Shown here one piece after another: positions 1 through 5,102 of a stretch of DNA of 5,447 bases (within the stretch, counting starts at the first letter, position 1; each line of letters opens with the position of its first letter). A program made the translations under genes and the position numbers. Source of the DNA: Candidatus Bathyarchaeota archaeon (GTDB lineage Archaea; Thermoproteota; Bathyarchaeia; Bathyarchaeales; Bathyarchaeaceae); the NCBI GenBank assembly GCA_014859755.1, contig JACUTO010000107.1, positions 1-5,447 on the forward strand, written 5' to 3'. The notes beneath the pieces are model-generated. The model was not told the DNA's origin. It saw only the letters and a list, made by a program, of their open reading frames with translations, and made no database searches.

Positions 1-193
1 TAGGTTTAATCATCACATTCATTTTCCTCGTGCTTAAGATAACCCAATAAACACCCACGTTCACGTTGTTCTAGCTAGTTTGAACAGCAAAAAAGCGCGC
101 GCCTGCTTCTTCATACCCAAAATTGACAGCTATTTTTCTTGATTCTATTGTCAAAGGTAAACCATTCGTCTTAAGTCGGCAAATTATACGGGC

Positions 194-208
194 TAAACCT
201 TTTTATAC
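194..208 (+). promoter_or_regulatory. Putative BRE/TATA element of the helicase gene
   Basis: The bases taaacctttttatac resemble an archaeal purine/A-rich BRE followed by a TATA box. With the usual spacing of about 25 bases, transcription would start near 225-232, giving a leader of roughly 85-90 bases before the ATG at 317. This is inferred from sequence alone; a second AT-rich stretch at 181-188 (aaattata) is an alternative. Confidence 0.45.
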
Positions 209-301
209 GAGCTTCGCTACTGAAGAGTTCTGTCACAATTACTCATGCTTGAAAGAAGCTTTTGAAGGCTTTTGAAAATTGCGTGCAGAATTTTTGTGAT
301 T

Positions 302-307
302 GGAGGT
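302..307 (+). promoter_or_regulatory. Ribosome binding site GGAGGT that decides the helicase start
   Basis: GGAGGT is a strong match to the archaeal Shine-Dalgarno sequence. It touches the in-frame ATG at 308 but lies 9 bases before the ATG at 317. The second spacing is normal, so 317 is preferred. An upstream in-frame TTG at 272 has no comparable site. Confidence 0.75.
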
Positions 308-316
308 ATGAAACAT

Positions 317-1585
317 ATGGAAATAAGATGCTTTGAAGATTTGCCGTTAAGTCAAGAAATCATAAACGGCATTGAAGAGCTTGGATTCAGGAATCTTTTC
401 CCAATTCAGGCTCAAGCAATAATGCCTTTGCTTGAGGGCAAAGATGTTATTGGACAGGCACAGACCGGAACGGGCAAGACTGCGGCTTTCGGAATTCCGA
501 TGGTTGAACGGTTGAACCCGAAAATCAAGAGTGTTCAAGGTTTAGTTTTGGAGCCGACACGTGAACTCGCCATACAAGTTGCAGAGCACATAAGCCGAAT
601 CAGCAAATACGCGTCATTCAAGGTCTTACCAATCTACGGCGGAAAACCTATTCAAAACCAAATATATGCGTTGGAAAGAGGCGTCCACATTGTTGTGGGC
701 ACGCCAGGTCGCATAATAGATCATTTGAAACGAGGAACACTGGACCTTGCGTCGGTGAAGGTTGTTGTTCTAGATGAGGCTGATAGAATGCTCGACATGG
801 GTTTCATAGATGATATCGAATACATACTTTCAAACGTGCCGACAAATAGGCAGACAAGCCTTTTCTCGGCGACAATTGACCAGTCAGTAATGAATGTATG
901 TGATAGATACATGAAGAACCCCGAAAAGATATTGGTGAGTAAAGACGAAATAGCCCTGACACAGATGGACCAGTATTATATGGTTGTCAACCCTAAAAGC
1001 AAATTTCAGATCCTATGCAACATTTTAGACGAAAACCACATAGAAAAAGCCATAATATTCTGCAAAACGCGCATAGGAACGAACAGGCTAGCGGACAGGT
1101 TAAGGAGACAAGGATATGACGCGAAACCGTTACATGGTGGTTTTACGCAAGCGCAAAGGGATTCGGTTAGTGACTCTTTCAGGAAAGGAAGACTCAAGTT
1201 TCTTGTTGCAACGGATGTTGCCGCCAGAGGTTTGGACATTCAAGGAATAACTCACATAATAAACTACGACATCCCATTAGACGCATTAGTATATTTTCAC
1301 AGGATTGGAAGAACAGCCAGAATGGGAGGCGAAGGAACTGCTATAACACTTGTGGGCTACGGAGAAATACCGGAACTAGACCGAATAAAAGCATTAACAA
1401 AAACTTCAATAGAACAATTGGAAAGTGAGATTCCGGTGTCGTATAGAGAACCCACAGAGACACACAAAGCAGTTTGCACCGATTGCGGAAACGAATGCGA
1501 GGTTCCATTCAAACCTGACCCAAACAGACCTGTTTACTGCCGAGAATGCTGGGCAAAACGAAGATCCGTGATACAAAGACTTTAG
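317..1585 (+). CDS. deaD: DEAD-box ATP-dependent RNA helicase with C-terminal Cys4 (CxxC-x17-CxxC) motif
   Basis: This is a 422-residue superfamily 2 RNA helicase that uses ATP to unwind or remodel short RNA duplexes in the cytoplasm, in ribosome assembly, RNA decay or cold adaptation. All family motifs are visible: Q motif around residues 23-33 (GFRNLFPIQAQ), motif I AQTGTGKT 48-55, PTREL 80-84, TPGR 129-132, DEAD 153-156, SAT 184-186, motif IV IIFCKTR 246-252, ATDVAARGLD 298-307 and HRIGRTAR 328-335. The core is complete, so activity is expected. Residues 387-411 form a small cysteine cluster (CTDC, 17 residues, CREC), a probable zinc ribbon also found appended to other archaeal proteins, replacing the long RNA-binding tails of bacterial DeaD. 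The start at 317 is chosen from GGAGGT at 302-307; in-frame ATG 308 and TTG 272 are less likely. The gene stands alone on its strand. The symbol reflects family resemblance to DeaD/CshA, not proven orthology. Confidence 0.96.
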   Translation: MEIRCFEDLPLSQEIINGIEELGFRNLFPIQAQAIMPLLEGKDVIGQAQTGTGKTAAFGIPMVERLNPKIKSVQGLVLEPTRELAIQVAEHISRISKYASFKVLPIYGGKPIQNQIYALERGVHIVVGTPGRIIDHLKRGTLDLASVKVVVLDEADRMLDMGFIDDIEYILSNVPTNRQTSLFSATIDQSVMNVCDRYMKNPEKILVSKDEIALTQMDQYYMVVNPKSKFQILCNILDENHIEKAIIFCKTRIGTNRLADRLRRQGYDAKPLHGGFTQAQRDSVSDSFRKGRLKFLVATDVAARGLDIQGITHIINYDIPLDALVYFHRIGRTARMGGEGTAITLVGYGEIPELDRIKALTKTSIEQLESEIPVSYREPTETHKAVCTDCGNECEVPFKPDPNRPVYCRECWAKRRSVIQRL

Positions 1586-1621
1586 TGCAAAAACTTGCGG
1601 GATTGCGATATTTGAGACTAC

Positions 1622-1680
1622 TTCATTTTACTTCAGTTTTATAGCTTTTGAAATGAAACAGCCTTGGAGGATTATTTTTT
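1622..1680 (+). terminator. T-rich region downstream of the helicase gene
   Basis: Successive T runs (TTTT at 1626-1629, 1637-1640 and 1646-1649, then six T at 1675-1680) follow the helicase stop within 100 bases. Archaeal RNA polymerase commonly terminates in T-rich tracts without a required hairpin. The last run lies immediately before the repaired end of the convergent HAD gene at 1682. No strong hairpin was seen. Confidence 0.4.
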
Positions 1681-1681
1681 G

Positions 1682-1789
1682 TCAGCCTATGAATTGGAAG
1701 ATTTCTTCAAGACTTCTGATGGTTCTGAAGTTGGAAGCTTTGTCAATGTTGTTTGTTGTTCTTAACACCAGAACTGCTTTGATTCTTAC
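1682..1789 (-). pseudogene. Displaced C-terminal part of the HAD hydrolase (frameshift fragment)
   Basis: Read from 1789 on the minus strand, this frame gives V-RIKAVLVLRTTNN... and ends ...RSLEEIFQFIG with TGA at 1684-1682. A strand of the type (G)IKAVLVLRT straight after GDSxxxDxxxAxxx is what HAD proteins have after motif IV, and a final helix follows. Joining the two frames needs two extra bases near 1788-1791, where TGTA stands; an ancestral TGTGTA that lost one TG/GT unit would explain it. The repaired protein would be 232 residues, a normal HAD length. Causes could be a true mutation, strain variation, an assembly error or, less likely, programmed frameshifting. Confidence 0.8.
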
Positions 1790-2378
1790 ACTCTGCGGCT
1801 TTGTAGTCAGCATCTATGCTGTCTCCCACAAATAATGCTTCCTCTGGTCTAACTTCTAGCCTTCTAAGGGCATGTCTGAAAACGTTGGGATGCGGTTTCA
1901 CTTCCCTTATGGTGTCTGCCCCAACGATAACATCAAAATTTCTCTTCTGAAGGCTTGCTCCTCTTAGAATCAGATCGATTTCTTTTTCGTATGCAGTTGT
2001 GACAAGTCCTGTCTTCAGTCCCATTTGCTTGAGTCTTAGAAGGGTCTCCTTGGCATGGGGATAAGCTTCCCAGTCCAAATGGTCAAACCATCTATCTTGA
2101 ACTTGTCTGCCAAGTGTCTCATTCTGTAGTATGTTAAGGTGCTTTAGAGCAGTGGAATTCCATTTGTTCCAATATTCAGTGGATGGTATCTTGCCAAAAA
2201 GATGTTGAAGGTGTAGACTTTCGAATTCTTGTTCTGTCTTAGACAAGGCTTCCTTTATCTCTTCAGTAGATCTGCTAAATCCCATTGAGTCTAACACCTT
2301 CTGGAAAATTTCTTCTGGTTCATTGTTATACTTGATCAGAGTATTTCCCATGTCAAACAAAACTGCTTTCACTGTCAA
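1743..2378 (-). CDS. HAD-family hydrolase, C-terminus altered by a frameshift
   Basis: The protein has the haloacid dehalogenase (HAD) fold with a cap, probably a small-molecule phosphatase. Visible motifs, in a 211-residue product: motif I FDMGNTL with nucleophile Asp9, motif II Thr127 in GLVTT, motif III Lys161 in EVKPHP, motif IV GDSIDAD with Asp186 and Asp191. The second Asp of the usual DxDxT is Gly11, as in several dehalogenase- and phosphonatase-like subfamilies, so the substrate cannot be read from sequence. After Glu196 the frame turns to a low-quality tail (CKNQSSSGVKNNKQH). The expected strand and final helix lie in another frame, reaching 1682. Motifs I-IV are retained, but folding of the shortened protein is doubtful. 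The start is TTG at 2378, with GTG 2372 an in-frame alternative. It begins 7 bases after the glycosylase stop, so the two are probably co-transcribed. Confidence 0.8.
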   Translation of the reverse strand: MTVKAVLFDMGNTLIKYNNEPEEIFQKVLDSMGFSRSTEEIKEALSKTEQEFESLHLQHLFGKIPSTEYWNKWNSTALKHLNILQNETLGRQVQDRWFDHLDWEAYPHAKETLLRLKQMGLKTGLVTTAYEKEIDLILRGASLQKRNFDVIVGADTIREVKPHPNVFRHALRRLEVRPEEALFVGDSIDADYKAAECKNQSSSGVKNNKQH

Positions 2379-2385
2379 ACAAAGC

Positions 2386-3105
2386 TCACTCTCTCTTCAT
2401 TGCTTCTTTTCTTAGTTGAGGAGATAGTTTCTCAATGGCGTACCTGAGTGCTGTCCTAGGCATTTTTTTCTTATTCCTCATAACATAGTCAAAAACCTCT
2501 TTTGGATAATGGTTGCTCGCTTCTTTCAGCATCCATCCATAACCTTTCTGCACCATTATATCGTGATCAGTTAGGAGAGCATCAGCCATTTCAAAAATAC
2601 TTCCAAGATGTTTCTTCCTTCTGATAGAATAGATCAAAACCACTGAACTTGCTCTTCTCATCCACCGATTAGCAGACGTTGTCCATTCCTTGATCTTTGG
2701 AATGAATTCAGGAAGCTGGAAAATGAAAGCTCCAAAGGCATGTGTACAAAGATCGTCACAGGCTCCCCAACCATGCACAAATTTCTTTAGCCATGCTTCT
2801 AAAAGCTGGAAATCAGACGCCTCATAGGATTTTCTAAGCCGAAAAGCCCAGTCAAACGCTATGATCCTCTCCTCTGAATAACCAGATTCTAACAGATCTT
2901 CGCCCAAGTGCAGAATCCCCTGTTTGGTTTTTTTCTTAACCCTTGAGAAGAATTTTGATGATATCTTCCTGACAATAGGGGAGGGAACTCCGTAAAGCTT
3001 TGGCTTCTCTTGATACTGTCTCGCCCAATGGATCCTCTTCTTCTTTTCTTCTGGATCAGAATGTTCTTTCAGTTCATTCTTGATTTCTTGAATGATCATG
3101 CCCAT
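2386..3105 (-). CDS. AlkD-like DNA alkylation repair glycosylase (HEAT-like repeats)
   Basis: This 239-residue protein belongs to the AlkC/AlkD DNA alkylation repair family, built from HEAT-like helical repeats. Members excise cationic alkylated bases such as 3-methyladenine and 7-methylguanine from duplex DNA, starting base excision repair. The sequence is helical throughout and carries the family's landmarks: HGWGACDDLC at 111-120, MRRASSVVL 149-157, VQKGYGWMLKE 185-195 and PRTALRYAIEKL 216-227. Trp113, Asp117 and Trp191 have the same spacing as the Trp109, Asp113 and Trp187 active-site trio of Bacillus cereus AlkD, so activity is likely. The start ATG at 3105 has a second in-frame ATG two codons on (3099). 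The leader is expected to be only a few bases from the TATA element at 3132-3142. It leads a probable operon with the HAD gene and is divergent from the SET gene. Confidence 0.9.
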   Translation of the reverse strand: MGMIIQEIKNELKEHSDPEEKKKRIHWARQYQEKPKLYGVPSPIVRKISSKFFSRVKKKTKQGILHLGEDLLESGYSEERIIAFDWAFRLRKSYEASDFQLLEAWLKKFVHGWGACDDLCTHAFGAFIFQLPEFIPKIKEWTTSANRWMRRASSVVLIYSIRRKKHLGSIFEMADALLTDHDIMVQKGYGWMLKEASNHYPKEVFDYVMRNKKKMPRTALRYAIEKLSPQLRKEAMKRE

Positions 3106-3129
3106 CGCTTCTCAACTCTTGAAAAGATG

Positions 3130-3145
3130 GCTTAAATATAATTGT
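3130..3145. promoter_or_regulatory. Shared AT-rich TATA element of divergent glycosylase and SET genes
   Basis: The intergenic region is only 66 bases (3106-3171) and contains a single AT-rich block, ttaaatataat at 3132-3142. Read on the minus strand it is attatatttaa, placing a start site about 25 bases on, near 3110, just before the glycosylase ATG (3105). Read on the plus strand it would give a start near 3160-3163, about 10 bases before the SET ATG (3172). A 10-base palindrome atcatatgat lies at 3150-3159, in the plus-strand promoter's downstream half, and could bind a regulator. All positions are inferred. Confidence 0.55.
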
Positions 3146-3171
3146 GTTAATCATATGATCCAAGAGATGCA

Positions 3172-3708
3172 ATGAAAGATTACATAATCAAGAAGACAAG
3201 GGATAAAGGGCTAGGCCTTTTTGCTTTAAGAGATTTCAAGAGAGGAGAACACATTTTTCATGTTGATTTAACCAAATTGAAGAAGTATACAGTCAAGGAA
3301 ATCGATGGGAACCCAAAATTAGATGGTGATCATTCTGATTATGTAGGACATGGCAAATACGTTGTCAACCATTCTCCAGCATCTTATATGAACCATTCCT
3401 GTGATCCAAACTGTTTTGTCAAAATGAAAATCATTGCCATTAAGGATGTCTACGCATTGAGGGACATAAAGAAAGGAGAAGAACTGACTCATGACTACAC
3501 AGCAACTTCTGTTGATCAGTTTGCTGGGAAAGGGTTCTGGGAAGAAAAATGTAAGTGTGGCAGCAAAAACTGTCGGAAAATTCTGCACGGAGACCTCTTC
3601 AAACTGCCAGAAGATTTACAGAAGGAATACTATCGAAATCTTCCTCCTTCGATAAAAAGAAAATACAAGAAGCAATTTGCAAAACTGGGGAAAATGCGTT
3701 ACCAGTAG
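3172..3708 (+). CDS. SET-domain lysine methyltransferase with post-SET zinc motif
   Basis: This 178-residue protein is a compact SET-domain protein, which transfers a methyl group from S-adenosylmethionine to lysine side chains. Domains in order: the first SET strand with GLGLFALRDFKRGE at 13-26, a short insert, the pseudoknot motif NHSCDPNC at 74-81, and GEELTHDY at 102-109 with the likely catalytic Tyr109. The post-SET motif is CKCGSKNC (Cys127, Cys129, Cys134), which with Cys77 forms the usual zinc site of eukaryote-like SET proteins. A basic tail (about 155-178) follows. It is complete, with no extra targeting domain. SET proteins are known in some archaea; a Methanosarcina member methylates the chromatin protein MC1-alpha. 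Whether this one acts on a chromatin protein, ribosome or other target is unknown. It is transcribed divergently from the glycosylase and overlaps the acetyltransferase end by 10 bases. Confidence 0.93.
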   Translation: MKDYIIKKTRDKGLGLFALRDFKRGEHIFHVDLTKLKKYTVKEIDGNPKLDGDHSDYVGHGKYVVNHSPASYMNHSCDPNCFVKMKIIAIKDVYALRDIKKGEELTHDYTATSVDQFAGKGFWEEKCKCGSKNCRKILHGDLFKLPEDLQKEYYRNLPPSIKRKYKKQFAKLGKMRYQ

Positions 3709-4253
3709 CCTTTTCCATAGTGGAATGTCTTGTTACTGTTCATTATGTGATTGAAAATTTCTTTGGAGCGTAGAGGGATGAACATGGTTCCAGTGTCATA
3801 TCTTATGTTGCCATGTATATCTTCAAAGGAGATTTTCCTTTTCATTAATTTGAACCCTAGCCTCTGGTACAACATATAAGCAGTCTTGCGTTTCACTGGA
3901 TCAGCATTGAGACAGGCAACATCACACTTCTGTTCCCTTAGGACCTCTAACCCCTTCTTCATCATCTTGGTAGCAATGCCTCTTCCTCTCACATATTCTG
4001 CAACACAAGCTCCCACTGCTCCACCGAGAACTAACTCTCTTCCATCAAACTTCCTATCTCGTTTGTGTAGCGTCAAACAACCAACAAGCTCATTATTGTT
4101 ATATGCAAGGATTCTGGCAAAACTTTCAGCACAGAAACATTCCTCACCTTCTTTGGGATCAACATCACTGAAACATTGTCTTTCCAATTCTTCAACACCT
4201 AGTTTCTGTTGATCAGATAGCTCAATCTCTGGAACTAAAACTATCTTAATCAT
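3699..4253 (-). CDS. GNAT-family N-acetyltransferase
   Basis: The protein has the GCN5-related N-acetyltransferase fold, moving an acetyl group from acetyl-CoA to an amine on a small molecule or protein. From the ATG at 4253 it has 184 residues. The N-terminal part is variable. Residues about 76-86 form strand 4, followed by the acetyl-CoA pyrophosphate loop VRGRGIA (88-94, the R/QxxGxG/A motif) and helix TKMMKKGLEVL. LYQRLGF at 128-134 is the usual motif B helix and turn. The last 30 residues extend beyond the core. It is rich in cysteine (for example ECFC), which is unusual. Substrate cannot be read; resemblance to antibiotic acetyltransferases is only fold-level. In-frame GTG 4259 and TTG 4262 are alternatives: the TATA element predicts transcription from about 4260, so a GTG 4259 product would be leaderless. 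Its stop overlaps that of the convergent SET gene. Confidence 0.85.
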   Translation of the reverse strand: MIKIVLVPEIELSDQQKLGVEELERQCFSDVDPKEGEECFCAESFARILAYNNNELVGCLTLHKRDRKFDGRELVLGGAVGACVAEYVRGRGIATKMMKKGLEVLREQKCDVACLNADPVKRKTAYMLYQRLGFKLMKRKISFEDIHGNIRYDTGTMFIPLRSKEIFNHIMNSNKTFHYGKGYW

Positions 4254-4282
4254 TTTCACCAAACCACAAACTGCAGCTTCAG

Positions 4283-4290
4283 TTTTATAA
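4283..4290 (-). promoter_or_regulatory. TATA element of the acetyltransferase gene
   Basis: Minus-strand TTATAAAA is a near-consensus archaeal TATA box. Its centre lies about 26 bases before position 4260, predicting a transcript that begins at or within a few bases of the start codon. The leader would contain at most GGTGA (4260-4256) before ATG 4253. Confidence 0.6.
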
Positions 4291-4419
4291 CTTATGGAAG
4301 AAACTATGAAAGTGTTAGGAAATCCGCAGATTCAGATCCTGAAATAGAGATCCTGTGGAAAGAATTCTGCACCATTATGGACAAGAAAATATAATCATCA
4401 AAACCGCCAACTCTAGGTA

Positions 4420-4442
4420 GGTTTTGCGGGAGACATCTCCAC
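4420..4442 (+). repeat. Left copy of hairpin-forming direct repeat flanking the ParB-like gene
   Basis: This 23-base sequence matches the copy at 5046-5068 at 21 of 23 positions, in the same orientation. The core reads TTTTGCGGGAGA, one variable base, then ATCTCCAC. GGAGA and TCTCC pair to form a tight hairpin. In this copy the sequence goes on into CCAC-GTCCGT-GTGG, a second small hairpin. It lies about 80 bases downstream of the ParB-like stop. Confidence 0.75.
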
Positions 4443-4523
4443 GTCCGTGTGGGTCAGCTATAACAGTCAAGTTTTTCGGTTTTCAAAGTTTTCTAGAGAA
4501 CGGCAAAACGTGCGCGTTACAAA

Positions 4524-4979
4524 CTATCTAGTGTGTAAAGTTCCTATGTATGCGTAGATTTTTCGGATATTCATTATTCTCAGTGCAGTGTAACGACAAT
4601 AACCGTCAACAAGCATATAGTCCTCATTCCTAACTATGACAGGCCAAATCACCGCAGCATATCTTTTGATACACTCTTCAAGTTCATTGCTCCGTTTCGC
4701 AAGGCTTTCCGAAAAACTGTAGCTCCTCTTACTATCCACGTAGTTCATGAGTTTAGGATTCAGTTTCACTCTTTCAATCTCAATGACTTCTGAACTCCAT
4801 TTGCGTTCTGACAAAGTCTTTAACCATGGGTCCTCTTGCGGCTCGCGACCTTCACTTTTGGCATCTTCCTCCCATTCCTTCCGAATCTCCTTATTGATAA
4901 AATCGTAAATTCCCTCAGGATCTTCAATCACCCAGTAGGTTATCCCTTCAAGCCTACGGACAGGTGTGCAGACACACAT
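4524..4979 (-). CDS. Stand-alone ParB/sulfiredoxin-fold protein
   Basis: A 151-residue protein whose C-terminal half resembles the ParB N-terminal (ParB/Srx) nucleotide-binding fold. EVIEIERVKLNP at 64-75 matches the opening strand and turn of the domain. WPVIVRNEDYMLVDGYCRYTALRIM follows with the signature DGYCR at 125-129 (ParB GxxR phosphate-binding motif), and the closing IRKIYAYIG strand ends just before the C-terminus. No helix-turn-helix or dimerisation domain follows, so it is not a chromosome-partition ParB. The N-terminal 60 residues are acidic, charged and unrecognised. The fold includes CTP-binding ParB, archaeal free-serine kinase SerK and sulfiredoxin, so a nucleotide-dependent role is plausible but unproven. 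The start ATG 4979 is chosen because AGGTGA (4990-4985) ends 5 bases before it; GTG 4988 lies inside that site. The gene sits between two direct hairpin repeats. Confidence 0.75.
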   Translation of the reverse strand: MCVCTPVRRLEGITYWVIEDPEGIYDFINKEIRKEWEEDAKSEGREPQEDPWLKTLSERKWSSEVIEIERVKLNPKLMNYVDSKRSYSFSESLAKRSNELEECIKRYAAVIWPVIVRNEDYMLVDGYCRYTALRIMNIRKIYAYIGTLHTR

Positions 4980-4982
4980 GTT

Positions 4983-4990
4983 CCTCACCT
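4983..4990 (-). promoter_or_regulatory. Ribosome binding site of the ParB-like gene
   Basis: Minus-strand AGGTGAGG contains GGTGA, the archaeal Shine-Dalgarno core, 5 bases before ATG 4979. It overlaps the alternative GTG start at 4988 and so argues against that start. Confidence 0.7.
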
Positions 4991-5012
4991 GAAATATGAT
5001 CTAACAAATCTC

Positions 5013-5036
5013 TTATAAGGCTAGTTTGCACGCGTG
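5013..5036 (-). promoter_or_regulatory. TATA element and upstream palindrome of the ParB-like gene
   Basis: Minus-strand CTTATAAG (TTATAA at 5013-5018) is a likely TATA box. Transcription would begin near 4991, giving a leader of about 12 bases with the ribosome binding site. An 8-base palindrome CACGCGTG at 5029-5036 lies about 10 bases upstream of the box, a position suited to an activator or repressor site; this role is inferred. Confidence 0.5.
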
Positions 5037-5045
5037 AAAAAAAAA
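5037..5045 (-). terminator. Nine-T tract after a hairpin on the minus strand
   Basis: Nine A on the plus strand are nine T on the minus strand. Directly upstream on the minus strand lie two nested hairpins (a 7-bp TCTCCAC-CAA-GTGGAGA stem and GGAGA/TCTCC). Together they look like a terminator for a minus-strand transcript arriving from the right, just before the ParB-like promoter. Confidence 0.45.
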
Positions 5046-5068
5046 GATTTTGCGGGAGAAATCTCCAC
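5046..5068 (+). repeat. Right copy of hairpin-forming direct repeat flanking the ParB-like gene
   Basis: Second copy of the repeat at 4420-4442 (21 of 23 bases identical, same orientation). It follows the A9 tract. Unlike the left copy it runs into a perfect 7-bp hairpin TCTCCAC-TTG-GTGGAGA (5062-5078) and then a tRNA-like TTCAAATC. Confidence 0.75.
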
Positions 5069-5097
5069 TTGGTGGAGAGTTCAAATCCCACCCTGCA
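5051..5097 (+). other. tRNA-3'-half-like sequence (degenerate or chance)
   Basis: TGCGGG (5051-5056) can pair with CCCTGCA (5091-5097) with one G-U pair, like an acceptor stem. GAGTTCAAATCCC (5077-5089) matches the T-loop/B-box consensus, and the 7-bp hairpin before it resembles the long variable arm of a Leu or Ser tRNA. However, there is no anticodon arm or D arm between them, the T stem is interrupted by an extra AGA, and no CCA follows. It may be a tRNA remnant (for example an old integration site) or a chance likeness. Confidence 0.3.
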
Positions 5098-5102
5098 CTG
5101 GT

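Larger units (their letters stand above)
1..316. other. Non-coding region upstream of the DEAD-box helicase gene
   Basis: No convincing gene is seen in these 316 bases. The left 50 bases hold two very short open edges: a plus-strand frame reading GLIITFIFLVLKITQ then stop at 48-50, and a minus-strand ATG at 22-20. Neither can be judged without more sequence. Further in are an alternating GCGCGCGC run (about 96-103), a 6-bp inverted repeat TTGACA/TGTCAA at 123-128 and 149-154, the likely TATA element near 200, and a tandem 10-base repeat of GCTTTTGAAR at 258-277 inside the presumed leader. Confidence 0.6.
4263..4523. other. Intergenic region between acetyltransferase and ParB-like genes
   Basis: Besides the acetyltransferase TATA box, this region holds a short plus-strand frame MEETMKVLGNPQIQILK (4294-4347) and an overlapping plus-strand frame with coding flavour ending ...DPEIEILWKEFCTIMDKK at 4394; together they resemble a broken small gene. 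It also holds an AGATCCTG direct repeat (about 4334-4356), the left copy of the hairpin repeat (4420-4442) followed by a CCAC/GTGG inverted repeat, and a small AACG-TGCG-CGTT hairpin at 4507-4518 next to the ParB-like stop. Confidence 0.4.

Noticed and set aside
1..50. Short plus-strand frame ending at 48-50 (hydrophobic) and minus-strand ATG at 22-20 running off the left edge
   Set aside because: Both are under 20 codons within the window and neither has a clear supporting motif, so neither can be called a gene.
272..316. TTG start at 272 for the helicase
   Set aside because: The extra 15 residues lie upstream of the strong GGAGGT site and are not part of the DEAD-box core; the ATG at 317 has correct spacing.
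1631..1643. 13-base match CTTCAGTTTTATA to 4277-4289
   Set aside because: The second copy is part of the acetyltransferase promoter; the first faces the end of the helicase gene with nothing to transcribe. AT-rich and probably chance.
1653..1835. 60-residue plus-strand open frame
   Set aside because: It lies opposite the C-terminal part of the HAD hydrolase, has no family likeness and no ribosome binding site.
3886..4212. 108-residue plus-strand open frame, Ser/Leu/Pro-rich
   Set aside because: It is antisense to the GNAT domain, whose acetyl-CoA motif is clear; composition is that of a shadow frame.
4524..4979. Chromosome- or plasmid-partition ParB with a nearby parS/ParA
   Set aside because: No helix-turn-helix domain, no ParA neighbour and no parS-like site were seen.
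4420..5068. CRISPR array from the repeated hairpin element
   Set aside because: Only two copies, about 600 bases apart, with a gene between them; no regular spacers.
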